64,000 nucleotides of DNA from a virus. Made by a program: the position numbers and the translations under genes. The notes below the pieces were generated by a model. The model was not told the DNA's origin and ran no database searches. It saw only the letters and a program-made list of their open reading frames with translations. Where the stretch lies: the IMG/VR virus record IMGVR_UViG_3300046820_002290, positions 1-64,000 of that record; one strand, written 5' to 3'. The first letter of the stretch is position 1. Each line of letters begins with the position of its first letter. Positions 23,174 to 32,461 of the stretch are shown in pieces.

Positions 23174-26032
23174 ATGGCAAGATATGCCCCGCTCCCCTCA
23201 GTAAATATCGACCCTCGCAACGAAGCCGAGCTCGTCCAAGCTGCTTCACAGCGAGTTTATCAAGCCTCCGGTCAAACCCTCAACGACTTTTCATCTGGTA
23301 ACCCTCTGGCAGCACTGCTGGAAGGGCAGGCTTTTGCTCAAGGGGAATTTTTATTCTGGGCTAATCAGCTCCCTCAGTCTATCTTGATTGAGTGGCTGGG
23401 GCCTTTTCTTGGTGCCATGCGGCGCCTGGGGACCCCTGCTGTTGCCAGGCTGACTCTTACTGTTCCCCCCTCGAACACGGTCACTACCATCCCCGCTGGC
23501 ACGGCTTTCACCACAGATGCCAATTTAACTGGGGGAGAAAGTTTCACCTTCATTACAGATAGCGAAGTTGCTATCGCTCCAGGCGAAGACGTGGCATATG
23601 TCACGGTAGCCTCTCAGTATGTTGGTGCTGTATACAATTCTCCTGCTAACTCGATTACAGGTGTATCGGCCGTCGACATCAATGGGCTAACTGCTACTAA
23701 CACGCAACCCGCCACTGGTGGCAGCGACGTTGAAACCTACCAAGAGGTCCAAGAGCGTTTCTTCACCCTTATTCGCCGCCGCAATCCGGTAAGCTCGGGA
23801 GATTGGCAAGATTTCTTCATTGATTTTTACGGCGTCGGAACTCAAACCTCGGTTCAACCCAACCGTCCCAACCAAGGCACCTATAACTACGTAACCGACT
23901 ACCTGAAACCCAACGGCCAGGTGTCGTTTTTCGTGCTTGGCCCCGATGGCGTGGAGTTGAATAAAAGCCAGCTTCAGCGTGGACAAAAGGTTATAAATTA
24001 CTCTGTTCCTGTGGAAAACCAGGGGCACCTTTATCCTATTACCTTAAGCCAGGTTCAATATGACCTGACTGTGGAAATTGACGCAAATGGTGCTTTCGGA
24101 GAGAACCTTAAAGATAGCTCTTTGAATTTCCGTGACCGGTTATTTGAGATTCTACGCCCCGGGAATGTTTTTCCTTCCACGGTAGATCCGACCGTCAGTG
24201 ATGTGGATGCTGCTTTCTACTCTACATTCCCAACCCCTAGCCAGTTTATTGATCCGCACATCAAGGTAAGCGCTGCTTACAACACCCCGCCTCTTCTGGA
24301 GCCTGCTGCTGCCACCTATACAAACGTCTACACTTTCGAGCCCGCGGGAGAGCTCCTAACAAAGAATGACCTGGTAGAAACAATCCTACCTGTTTCCGTT
24401 TTCTACCCTGTTCTCACAAATTTCACTCCCTATTCTACCGCTAAAAAAGATCAAACCATCTACGGGAACTTGGCCCTTCAGCAGATTTTGTTTCTCGTTC
24501 CTGGCAACTACCTGAAAGGTCAGGTTTGCTACTGGGATCCTTCTGTGGGTGGCGATGGACAGTTACATGTCATTAACGAAAATCTCACGGTGGGGTCCCA
24601 AATTGACGTGGGAACCCTGATTACTCAAGGAAAAATTTCCGGTGCCAAGGTTTACTCCCCTTGGACAGTTGGCAACTCCTATGTAGAGACCGTAGGGAGC
24701 ACATATAATCCTGAAATCGTTCAATATGACTATGCCCCAGATGAATTCATTCCTAGCCCCACCTCGCTAATTCCCCTTAATCAGCGCCCCGGCGCCTTTA
24801 TTTGGGTTGTTAGCAACAATTTTACTCTTCAGCCAGCCACTAATAACATTACGGGTGCGTCCGCACAGTCTTTACTCGGACCTTCTATCACCCCGAAAAT
24901 TCTGCAGCCTGGCACTTCTTACGCTGTGGGGGACTGGGTTTATACACCCCAAATCGGGTCTGGCCCCAACCCTGTTGCCGACCCTTACTATAACTATGTA
25001 GATGTTAGACTTGGCGTGGTGAATAAATATGCCTATGTCGAGCAAGCGTTTACATACGAACCTAACGGCCGCACCGTTAGCGTTTACTTTGACGACCTTG
25101 TTGAGCAGGGTATCGTAAAGGAGATTGTAGTAAGCCAAGCAAAAACGGAGTATGACCCCGTGCTGGCAACCGTAACAGAGTTTATCCCTATCAGTAAATA
25201 TAACCCTCGTTTCCCCACTGGCACCTACCTGGAATACCGGGAAAGTGCGGGTGCAGTGTCAGAATATTACATTGCTGCCAAGTATTTCACCCCAACCAGC
25301 ACAAACGCTCAGGACCTGGTGAACCAAGGTTTGGTCTTCCCTCTCTATATTGACAGCGTTCAGTATTCTTCACTTGTTTTGGATCTTGAGGACCCTAACG
25401 GGGTAGTGAAGAAACCCAACCGTATGTTCCGGTTTTTCAAAGGGGACCGGACATTCTTCCGTCAAGGGTCTCAGGTTATTTCTTATACCGCAACAACTAA
25501 CGTTCACCCTTTATTTGAATTCTACATTTATCTGCAAAACGGGATTTTTGTAGAAACCGCTCGTTATCTTCCCGAGCAATTTAACACCGTCGATTACGTG
25601 CCATACTTTGACCCGGCTTACGTTACCTACTCGGAGGACACCGTCCTTTCTGAAGATGGTAGAAACATATATCGGGTTATGCTTGCCTTCACTCCCGAAG
25701 ATACCGTAGTGAATTGGACCAACACTACTGTTGCCAACACTGCTCGGAATGAGGAATATGCTGGTAATCTTCTGCGCTACGTAGATCAGTACGTCTGTGA
25801 AGAGTCAATCCTGTCACAACTGGGTAGAGACATCTCTGCAATCAAATTAGGAATCGCTCAGATTACCCTCATCCCTAAAAACAAAGGAAGGTTTGCCAAC
25901 TCACAGGAGCAGGTGAAGTTTGTGTGGGAGAATGCGTCAACTTTGGCTGAGGTGCCTCAGCTATCCTGGTATTCTGGTACTCCTTACCCGTATTCGCCAC
26001 CTAACTACGGGACTGGGACACTTAAGCTATGA
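23174..26032 (+). CDS. Baseplate wedge protein, J-like (gp6/gpJ family)
   Basis: A 952-residue baseplate protein. The first 350 residues match the Baseplate_J pattern: a helical start, then TIPAGTAFTTDANLTGGESF (about 113-132), ITDSEVAIAPGEDVAYVTV, VGAVYNSPANSI and the GGSDVETYQEVQERFFTLIR block (about 183-202). The remaining 600 residues are Tyr/Pro/Thr-rich beta sequence not typical of short J proteins and may form a peripheral domain. It is translationally coupled to the next gene (ATGA). Confidence 0.82.
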   Translation: MARYAPLPSVNIDPRNEAELVQAASQRVYQASGQTLNDFSSGNPLAALLEGQAFAQGEFLFWANQLPQSILIEWLGPFLGAMRRLGTPAVARLTLTVPPSNTVTTIPAGTAFTTDANLTGGESFTFITDSEVAIAPGEDVAYVTVASQYVGAVYNSPANSITGVSAVDINGLTATNTQPATGGSDVETYQEVQERFFTLIRRRNPVSSGDWQDFFIDFYGVGTQTSVQPNRPNQGTYNYVTDYLKPNGQVSFFVLGPDGVELNKSQLQRGQKVINYSVPVENQGHLYPITLSQVQYDLTVEIDANGAFGENLKDSSLNFRDRLFEILRPGNVFPSTVDPTVSDVDAAFYSTFPTPSQFIDPHIKVSAAYNTPPLLEPAAATYTNVYTFEPAGELLTKNDLVETILPVSVFYPVLTNFTPYSTAKKDQTIYGNLALQQILFLVPGNYLKGQVCYWDPSVGGDGQLHVINENLTVGSQIDVGTLITQGKISGAKVYSPWTVGNSYVETVGSTYNPEIVQYDYAPDEFIPSPTSLIPLNQRPGAFIWVVSNNFTLQPATNNITGASAQSLLGPSITPKILQPGTSYAVGDWVYTPQIGSGPNPVADPYYNYVDVRLGVVNKYAYVEQAFTYEPNGRTVSVYFDDLVEQGIVKEIVVSQAKTEYDPVLATVTEFIPISKYNPRFPTGTYLEYRESAGAVSEYYIAAKYFTPTSTNAQDLVNQGLVFPLYIDSVQYSSLVLDLEDPNGVVKKPNRMFRFFKGDRTFFRQGSQVISYTATTNVHPLFEFYIYLQNGIFVETARYLPEQFNTVDYVPYFDPAYVTYSEDTVLSEDGRNIYRVMLAFTPEDTVVNWTNTTVANTARNEEYAGNLLRYVDQYVCEESILSQLGRDISAIKLGIAQITLIPKNKGRFANSQEQVKFVWENASTLAEVPQLSWYSGTPYPYSPPNYGTGTLKL

Positions 26033-27324
26033 GTCAGCAACTCACTCCCGTCAATGGCGGTGTAATTCCTAAACTTCAGACATCAACGACTCAGGCACGG
26101 TTAAATGTGCTGTCGCCACAGTACGTTGAGGTCAAGGGACTTCAAAGTCGCCCAACCGAGTGGGTTCCACGCGGGCGACCGATCTATCGTCGCTTACCGG
26201 CAACTGCGGAAACTTACCAGGTTGACTTTTTCAACCTCGTCAATGAGTCTAACATCACTGGTAACACCTTTGTAGGCGATGCTGTTGAGGAGGTTGGGTA
26301 CGTTTACGTGCCTTACGGCCTAAGCATCAATGGCCCCTTTTCCGCTGAGGTTGTAACTTCCGAATCAAAGAGAGACCTACTGATTAAGTCTGGAGTGATT
26401 GTTTGGAAATATGGCAAGGTGGAGGTTTTGCCCACTATCGCAAACATGGAGGTACTTGATATACTTAGCGGCAGGTACGATGTTGCCTATCAGCTTATTT
26501 ACGATGACTCTCCTACCCCCCATCTTTACGAGGTTTCGGATTTTGCTTTGACGGGTATCCCACTTAACGTCACGGCAAGCACTGACTCTGTTATTGGCTG
26601 GCGCTACCCCGCCGTTAATTCTTTTCTGAACACTTCCGACAATTTTTGGTCTAATGAAGATTCTTATTACCCCTCATATACACAACCATCTACCGCTTAT
26701 TTACAGTGGGAAGCAGAGCTTACGCAAGCCTACAAGAAGTTAGTCTTAAGGTGCCCGGCGGGGACAGCTTACTCCGGAACTGCAACACTATCTTACGTAA
26801 ACGGCTCTGTGTTGACACTTGTTGGGACTGTAAATATCTCGTCGGACAGCCAAGGACAATACTTTCAGTTTGACGTTAAAACTCCCAATCTACAGACGGG
26901 TTGGAATGTCACCTTTTCCTCCACAGCGATGGCTATTCAGTCTATAACTGTTACGGGCGCAATTACTCTGCTGGAGCCTCAGTCTGGTTTGTCCCCTCGA
27001 GCAGCATTGGTTATGTACCCGGTTGGAACATTGCCAAAAACCGTCACTAACAGCCAGGGTGAGGAGATTCCTGCGATTTACTGCAAATTGGCTGAGGTAG
27101 ACGTAACCTCCGACCATACTGTAACTCGCGTCCAGGACACGCGCAGCATCATTCACCGGGACTATACACCTGTAGCTGACTGGTTGACAGTACCGTTTGA
27201 CGAAGACCTTACCAACCTGTATGAGCAGGTTTCGGAGTATGCGCCTTTGTGGATGGCTCCCACAACGTGCATGGACCAGGAATATTCAAACCTTTCTTCG
27301 GATCAAATCATAGTCGAGGCTTGA
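26029..27324 (+). CDS. Putative baseplate protein
   Basis: A 431-residue beta-rich protein (VPRGRPIYRRLPATAETYQV) with no family I can name with confidence. A central segment (LRCPAGTAYSGTATLSYVNG) looks like a jelly-roll/carbohydrate-binding style fold. It overlaps the J-like gene by four bases, and the next gene starts one base after its stop. A wedge or fibre-connector role is inferred from context only. Confidence 0.6.
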   Translation: MSQQLTPVNGGVIPKLQTSTTQARLNVLSPQYVEVKGLQSRPTEWVPRGRPIYRRLPATAETYQVDFFNLVNESNITGNTFVGDAVEEVGYVYVPYGLSINGPFSAEVVTSESKRDLLIKSGVIVWKYGKVEVLPTIANMEVLDILSGRYDVAYQLIYDDSPTPHLYEVSDFALTGIPLNVTASTDSVIGWRYPAVNSFLNTSDNFWSNEDSYYPSYTQPSTAYLQWEAELTQAYKKLVLRCPAGTAYSGTATLSYVNGSVLTLVGTVNISSDSQGQYFQFDVKTPNLQTGWNVTFSSTAMAIQSITVTGAITLLEPQSGLSPRAALVMYPVGTLPKTVTNSQGEEIPAIYCKLAEVDVTSDHTVTRVQDTRSIIHRDYTPVADWLTVPFDEDLTNLYEQVSEYAPLWMAPTTCMDQEYSNLSSDQIIVEA

Positions 27325-27325
27325 A

Positions 27326-30223
27326 ATGACACAGCAAACACCCACCTTCAACGTCTCTGAGTTTGAGCTCCGGGGGTTCACTAACCCCTACTTAACACCC
27401 GAGCAAGCGATCGAGGTTTCGAATACGGAAACTCGTGTAAATGAGCAGCTCAACTTTCTAGCTCAAATGTTGGGTTGGAATGGTCCCAATTATTGGGATA
27501 ATCTCCCCTCTACTGTGGACCAAAAGCGACAGCTTTTAGGTGGGACGTTTGGCGTCTACAACAGTTATGTCATTCCACGCATCTACGAAATCCGCAACTG
27601 GGATAATAAAATTGTTGTAGACAGATTGCAATTTTTGGAGCCGGGTAGGCAAACGCAAGTTGCTCGCATTTTGCTGGGTGATAATATCTATCAGCTTCGC
27701 TCAGTTGAAGTTGAAGGAGACAAATATGTTATATCAATCGGAGAGCTAACGCAAGAGTTTTTTGACTTGATTGCGGCAAACGAGCCCCTACGTGCGGACA
27801 TCCCGACTTATCGCCCGGCCCCGTTCCGTCGCTCTGACATCGGGATTTCGGGGGATGCTTCTTTCGTATGTGGCAATGTGGGTAGTAACCTTGTGTTGTA
27901 TCCCGCATATGACACTGAGAAAAAATTTCCCCTAAAATTCCCCATCTTGTTTGCGGGGTCGGTTTATTACTTTGATCAACCGATTTATTTGTCTCTGTCT
28001 ACCTCTCTGACCCCGGACATTCAGCCGGCTTATGACAGCGACTTGGGGCTTTGGTATTTTCAAACTCCCTCGGACCTTGTCAACACAACGGGTTTGACGG
28101 CTTACCTTGCGTGGGCCAACAGTAATGCTACCCAAGCAAATAACTACCAACTTGAAGTTATCCTTCAACCGTGGGTAGACCCTTCGGATTGGAATTCTAT
28201 CCGCACCCTAGACAATTTCCGAGGGGTTTGGGGGAACAAGGGAGGAGATTTACCCTTTAACTTCGTGTTTGACGCTTTGAGCATCCACGGTTTCAGCGAG
28301 CGTGATTCCGTTTATCTGCCCGACGTAACAACCTCTCTGGATTTCAACGACATCGTTAATTATATTTACTATCAAAAAACCACGATATCTGAGTTGGCCC
28401 CTGGTGCTGCTAAAGTGGGTGACCTGTGGTGGAATGACGTAACGGGTGCTTTATCTGTTTGGCTCCCAAACGAGAGCGGTTGCGAAGGCTGGGTAGAAAT
28501 TGACTATCGGCAACAGCCTCGCCAGACCCCGGCTCCCCAGGTTGTCTATCCCGATGTTCCCACTTTTCAAGCTAACTCCGGCTCCCTTTCCGTGGGTACT
28601 GTGGTTCGGATTAATGATATCACCGGTCTAACTGTTTCTGATAATGTGATTGGGGTTCAGGGGACATTAACTGCCCCCGGCAGTTTGGTGCTTCATAGGG
28701 ATTCTGCCGCTCCCTACTGGACGCCAGACGAGTTCGGCTATGCCAGTGTAACTAACTTTGAGCAAGATGCGGAGTTGCTTCCTTACAAGGTTCCCGTAAC
28801 TATTTACGACGCAACGGGACTGGCTCCGTCCGGGTATTCATACACCGTGAACAACCTGAGCATAACTATCGGAGGTGATTACGAGGTGCTTCTAATGAAG
28901 TACTACACTAACACCACTTGGGAAATCTACCCGGACTCCCTCCTGAAGTACATTGCTTACTCTGCCCTGTTTGGTTCCCCCCTGCAAGGAGAAATGTGGT
29001 GGGATTTCGCCAACTCAGACCCAAATACCCGTGCGGCGGCAATTTATTACGGGAATGCATGGATTGCTGTAAATACTCATCCCCTGAGTGGTCCTCCGTC
29101 GCCGGTTCTCAATCTAGGTACCGTCCTTTTCTACTGTGACGGAGTTCTTGTCTCCGTGACCGGGGGAACCGGAGTCTACATGACAGACGACTATATTTTC
29201 ACATTAGTTTTTGATGCGGGGGCAGGAAAGTATGACATCACTTACCAGCCACGCACCTTTGTTGGACGAGTGCAGCTACCTGCCATTACTATTTCCGACT
29301 CCCTTACAACTACTTACCGCGCAGACATTACCAACTTGGTATTTAGTGGTCTGACCTACTACATGAGCCCCAATGTTTATAACGCAGAGACCCCCCTACG
29401 GTTATGGAAAGCCCAAGCCCTTCAGGTTGCTGAAACAGTGGCTCATCTAGAGGAAAACAACTACATTAACCCTTTGCTCGCGGATCTAAATAATGGCCCT
29501 GGTCCCGAAAACTGGGAGAAATACTTTGTGCGCCTACCTCTGGAATACGGCCGTGATGAAGCGGTGTGGCAGAAAGTTGCTCTAACATGTCAGAATTTTG
29601 GCTACTGGGGGTCTAGCGTTGAACCTGAGCAAATGCGGTGTCCTCCTGAGGATGACCTTCCGGCCATTTACGAAGAGCTCTTCCTCTACGATCAACCGGT
29701 GCCAGACTACACTTACGTTTACTCTGAACCCTACCTTTACTCTAACATTGCTTACTTCAATTCCGTAGAAAGCGGTGAGCTTCAAAACTCCGGCGTCTAC
29801 CCCTCGACGGACGTTGAGTTCGATGAATTTTCAGAAGCTGAAATCATTGAGTATGAGCCCCTACACAATAGGCAGGCAGATGTCACATCGCCAGTTAATC
29901 GGGGTTACGGCGAATGGTTGGGGGAATACGTAAACGTGAACCCCTGCATTCCTTTGACAGGGTTCTTCGATACCGATTTACTCAGTGGTGGCGTTACGCC
30001 CATCGCGGCCCCCGTTTGGGATGCTTCTATCTATAAATTTGCTCCCACTTGTGCGAACGCCAAAGAGAGCTACGCTGTGGATGCAAACCATTATAAAATT
30101 TCTTACAGCTACTTTGTTGCTGACGCTTCTGCTGCGGAAGATCCTTTCTTTGATATTGCCCAAGAAGCCGCTTGGCGCTATCCGGTCACTCAATCAAAAA
30201 CCCTGTATCTCACTCCGCGCTAA
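27326..30223 (+). CDS. Large putative baseplate/tail protein
   Basis: A 965-residue protein starting one base after the previous stop. It contains two short segments of the type found in phage fibres and baseplate proteins: GDLWWNDVTGALSVWLPNES and GEMWWDFANSDPN, each followed by a GxW step. Similar GSLWYDSNN segments occur in the 34235-34705 protein. The rest is acidic, aromatic and beta-rich. No enzymatic motif is visible. It closes the J-like unit and is followed by the conserved element. Confidence 0.6.
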   Translation: MTQQTPTFNVSEFELRGFTNPYLTPEQAIEVSNTETRVNEQLNFLAQMLGWNGPNYWDNLPSTVDQKRQLLGGTFGVYNSYVIPRIYEIRNWDNKIVVDRLQFLEPGRQTQVARILLGDNIYQLRSVEVEGDKYVISIGELTQEFFDLIAANEPLRADIPTYRPAPFRRSDIGISGDASFVCGNVGSNLVLYPAYDTEKKFPLKFPILFAGSVYYFDQPIYLSLSTSLTPDIQPAYDSDLGLWYFQTPSDLVNTTGLTAYLAWANSNATQANNYQLEVILQPWVDPSDWNSIRTLDNFRGVWGNKGGDLPFNFVFDALSIHGFSERDSVYLPDVTTSLDFNDIVNYIYYQKTTISELAPGAAKVGDLWWNDVTGALSVWLPNESGCEGWVEIDYRQQPRQTPAPQVVYPDVPTFQANSGSLSVGTVVRINDITGLTVSDNVIGVQGTLTAPGSLVLHRDSAAPYWTPDEFGYASVTNFEQDAELLPYKVPVTIYDATGLAPSGYSYTVNNLSITIGGDYEVLLMKYYTNTTWEIYPDSLLKYIAYSALFGSPLQGEMWWDFANSDPNTRAAAIYYGNAWIAVNTHPLSGPPSPVLNLGTVLFYCDGVLVSVTGGTGVYMTDDYIFTLVFDAGAGKYDITYQPRTFVGRVQLPAITISDSLTTTYRADITNLVFSGLTYYMSPNVYNAETPLRLWKAQALQVAETVAHLEENNYINPLLADLNNGPGPENWEKYFVRLPLEYGRDEAVWQKVALTCQNFGYWGSSVEPEQMRCPPEDDLPAIYEELFLYDQPVPDYTYVYSEPYLYSNIAYFNSVESGELQNSGVYPSTDVEFDEFSEAEIIEYEPLHNRQADVTSPVNRGYGEWLGEYVNVNPCIPLTGFFDTDLLSGGVTPIAAPVWDASIYKFAPTCANAKESYAVDANHYKISYSYFVADASAAEDPFFDIAQEAAWRYPVTQSKTLYLTPR

Positions 30224-30224
30224 C

Positions 30225-30233
30225 GGGTAAAAC
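30225..30233 (+). promoter_or_regulatory. Conserved intergenic element GGGTAAAAC (hub unit)
   Basis: Exact copy one base after the TAA stop. CCATTAAACG follows, and ATG 30255 is 21 bases beyond. Confidence 0.6.
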
Positions 30234-30254
30234 CCATTAAACGAAACTATCACG

Positions 30255-30557
30255 ATGGCTACTAGGCGGCGCCCTTCCGGATTCACGGAGCAAGAAAAAG
30301 AAGAAGCGGCAAGTATCTCCGAATTTCTTGACGACAGTGTGAACGAAATTCTCGAAACTCTTTCGCGCGAAGAAGATGTGGACGCCGCCCCCTTTGCCCC
30401 CTCGGAGATAATTCCGACTGAAGACGTGGGCCCTCGATTTTTGCAGGAAGTTGTCACTCCCGCAGCTCAAGAGTCAACTGACACGGTAAGCCCCCTCCTT
30501 CAACCGCCGCCAAAACGCCACCCACGCAACATCCCGAAGTTTTCTCGTTATAAGTAA
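30255..30557 (+). CDS. Hypothetical acidic protein
   Basis: A 100-residue protein with a basic start, an acidic helical middle (EQEKEEAASISEFLDDSVNE) and a Pro/Arg-rich end (QPPPKRHPRNIPKFSRYK). No domain recognised. It is first in the unit that includes the V-like hub protein. Confidence 0.55.
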   Translation: MATRRRPSGFTEQEKEEAASISEFLDDSVNEILETLSREEDVDAAPFAPSEIIPTEDVGPRFLQEVVTPAAQESTDTVSPLLQPPPKRHPRNIPKFSRYK

Positions 30558-30559
30558 CT

Positions 30560-31357
30560 ATGCGCCCCCCTAAACTTCGCTCAACCCCCCTTGTCCAAAG
30601 CCTGGCTCTCTTGCAGCAACAAGCGGAAGCGAATATGAAGTTTGCCGGCTTACCTCGGGGCACATTGCGTGGAACCATTTGCGATGTAGATGATCCGGAG
30701 AATAGAGGCCGGGTTTGTGTTATTTTTGATGACATGAACCCAAATATCCCTCAAGTATCCGGAGCGGGTGAATGGTCTAAGGAACGGGTAGGCGAAGAAC
30801 CTGACCGGTCACACTGGTTGGATGTGACTCCCGCTTTCAAGGGTAGGCAGCCAAAAGGTTTGGTAGGAAAACGAGTAAATATATCCCCGTCCAACGGCCA
30901 ATACACTATGGCGTTGGCGGGAGACGTTGTTTACGATCCTCAGATGCTTGCTAATGGGGAAAAGTTAAAAATGCCAAACAACTCGTCGATGACGAGATTG
31001 CCTATTTACACTTCGGGTGATTTACCTCCTGCGTCTGAAGAGAATCACGGGTGCATGGTTGTAGAAATGAGCGGGCCTATGGATTCAGATTGGCTGTGCG
31101 TTTGCCTGAAACGTCAGGGGTCGTATTATTGGGTTCGCCACATTGACATGGCCCACGGCCACGCAGGTGAAAATGACGGTAAGCAAGAGGGAGTTGACAC
31201 TGGCGGAGACGCCGAACAACCCGTCAATCAACAAGCTGTCTGGGACTTTGTTTTCCCTACCACGGGAGGGGAAATGCAGAAGTATTCCAAATACGGTACA
31301 AACCCTCGACCCAATCCTTTTGGAGGCGAGGCAAAATGGTACGATCCCCCTAAATAA
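30560..31357 (+). CDS. Baseplate hub/spike protein with gpV/gp5-type OB fold
   Basis: A 265-residue protein. Residues about 29-60 (LPRGTLRGTICDVDDPENRG, then RVCVIFDDM) match the N-terminal OB fold of baseplate assembly protein V and T4 gp5. In these proteins the pattern GxVxDxxDPxxxGRVxV sits at the top of the central spike. The lysozyme domain of T4 gp5 is missing and there is no obvious triple-stranded beta-helix repeat, so the spike tip may be a separate protein. The start at 30560 follows the previous stop by two bases. Confidence 0.65.
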   Translation: MRPPKLRSTPLVQSLALLQQQAEANMKFAGLPRGTLRGTICDVDDPENRGRVCVIFDDMNPNIPQVSGAGEWSKERVGEEPDRSHWLDVTPAFKGRQPKGLVGKRVNISPSNGQYTMALAGDVVYDPQMLANGEKLKMPNNSSMTRLPIYTSGDLPPASEENHGCMVVEMSGPMDSDWLCVCLKRQGSYYWVRHIDMAHGHAGENDGKQEGVDTGGDAEQPVNQQAVWDFVFPTTGGEMQKYSKYGTNPRPNPFGGEAKWYDPPK

Positions 31358-31359
31358 CT

Positions 31360-31605
31360 ATGAGTACACCTACTTCCTACAGTCTAACCTACCCGGACCC
31401 TTGCACACAAGAGATTGGTTGTGGGCAAGGACCTTGTCTAGGTAAAATTTTGTTTAATCCGCGCCCGCAAAACTTCTGCGAAGACGTTACCATCCAGAAA
31501 GATTTATATGTCGTTCCGGATTACTTATTTGTAGGAGGAGCCCGCTATAAACCAACCACAGTGGTAGCAAATAATGGCACCTTTGTAGTACTGGCGCAAG
31601 GCTAA
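31360..31605 (+). CDS. Small Cys-containing putative baseplate protein
   Basis: An 81-residue protein with four Cys (PCTQEIGCGQGPC and NFCED) in its first half. Its C-terminal half (LYVVPDYLFVGGARYKPTTV) resembles fibre N-terminal segments. The Cys could bind a metal, as in small spike-tip proteins, but it lacks an obvious PAAR pattern. It sits between the V-like gene and an unknown virion gene and overlaps the latter by one base. Confidence 0.55.
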   Translation: MSTPTSYSLTYPDPCTQEIGCGQGPCLGKILFNPRPQNFCEDVTIQKDLYVVPDYLFVGGARYKPTTVVANNGTFVVLAQG

Positions 31606-32426
31606 TGGCAATCCGTCGTCCCTCAATCTCATCGCCTGATTGGCTCTTTCAGGATTTCCTCTACCAAGAGGCTTCGGGTCTTGGGGGGTCCGAATTGCGC
31701 TATGTGCAAATCAAGTGGGACGGTGAGCCCTATACCCGTATATCTCAGTCCTTTGACTACAGCGACCCGCCGTATGTAGGCTCCGAGCAACGCGGTGGTA
31801 GCATTGTGGGTCAGATTGATTACGAAGTCAATGCCTCTACGCGCCTTGTCACCATTTACTCCTGGGCGGTCAACTGGCGAGATGAGTGGCCATTGCGTCT
31901 CGGCGTTAACTATTTGGGGCAGTGTCTATATCCGGCCTCTAAGGGTTTTCAGGTCCGAGTTGCTGGTAATGAGGTTTATACGTCTGCTGGCGAAGCTCTA
32001 GAAAAACCAAATCAGTTTCCCTACGCATTCTGGGTATCGGAGCAATACGACCCCCTAACTAACCGACCCGATGATTATTTATTGCGGTTTGGTAGAGCTC
32101 TAACAACTCAAGAAAACCCGGTCCCTATCGTCTATGGTTTTGACTCCTTTGTCCAGGTAACGGTCCCAGACACCTACATTCTGGTAACCGTAACTTCTGC
32201 GGGGGTCAACCTTCAAACTCCTCTCTACTGGAAGGTAACCGGGGATATTACTCCCGCACTTTTAGTGAGTGGCTTCACCGAAGGTGTCCTCCTGGTGAAT
32301 AGTAGCCAGGAGTTTTTGAAGCTTTCGCTCGTTCGGCCGGTCCCCACTGGTCCGACCGGAGCCATTGAGTTTTATGCTGATGCACAGTATACGACCCTTC
32401 TCGGAACGACGACAGTAACCCTGTAA
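31605..32426 (+). CDS. Putative baseplate/tail protein
   Basis: A 273-residue, Tyr/Trp-rich beta protein (SPDWLFQDFLYQEASG). Its C-terminal 80 residues look like an Ig-like or Calx-beta-type domain (YWKVTGDITPALLVSGFTEG, then GVLLV). The name of the family is unknown to me. It is coupled to the upstream gene by TAATG and is followed by a variant of the conserved element. Confidence 0.55.
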   Translation: MAIRRPSISSPDWLFQDFLYQEASGLGGSELRYVQIKWDGEPYTRISQSFDYSDPPYVGSEQRGGSIVGQIDYEVNASTRLVTIYSWAVNWRDEWPLRLGVNYLGQCLYPASKGFQVRVAGNEVYTSAGEALEKPNQFPYAFWVSEQYDPLTNRPDDYLLRFGRALTTQENPVPIVYGFDSFVQVTVPDTYILVTVTSAGVNLQTPLYWKVTGDITPALLVSGFTEGVLLVNSSQEFLKLSLVRPVPTGPTGAIEFYADAQYTTLLGTTTVTL

Positions 32427-32428
32427 CC

Positions 32429-32438
32429 GGGTAAAAAC
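32429..32438 (+). promoter_or_regulatory. Intergenic element, variant GGGTAAAAAC
   Basis: One inserted A relative to the consensus. TGTTATCGTAAG follows, and the GTG start is 23 bases beyond. Confidence 0.5.
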
Positions 32439-32461
32439 TGTTATCGTAAGAGCGTAGCGCG

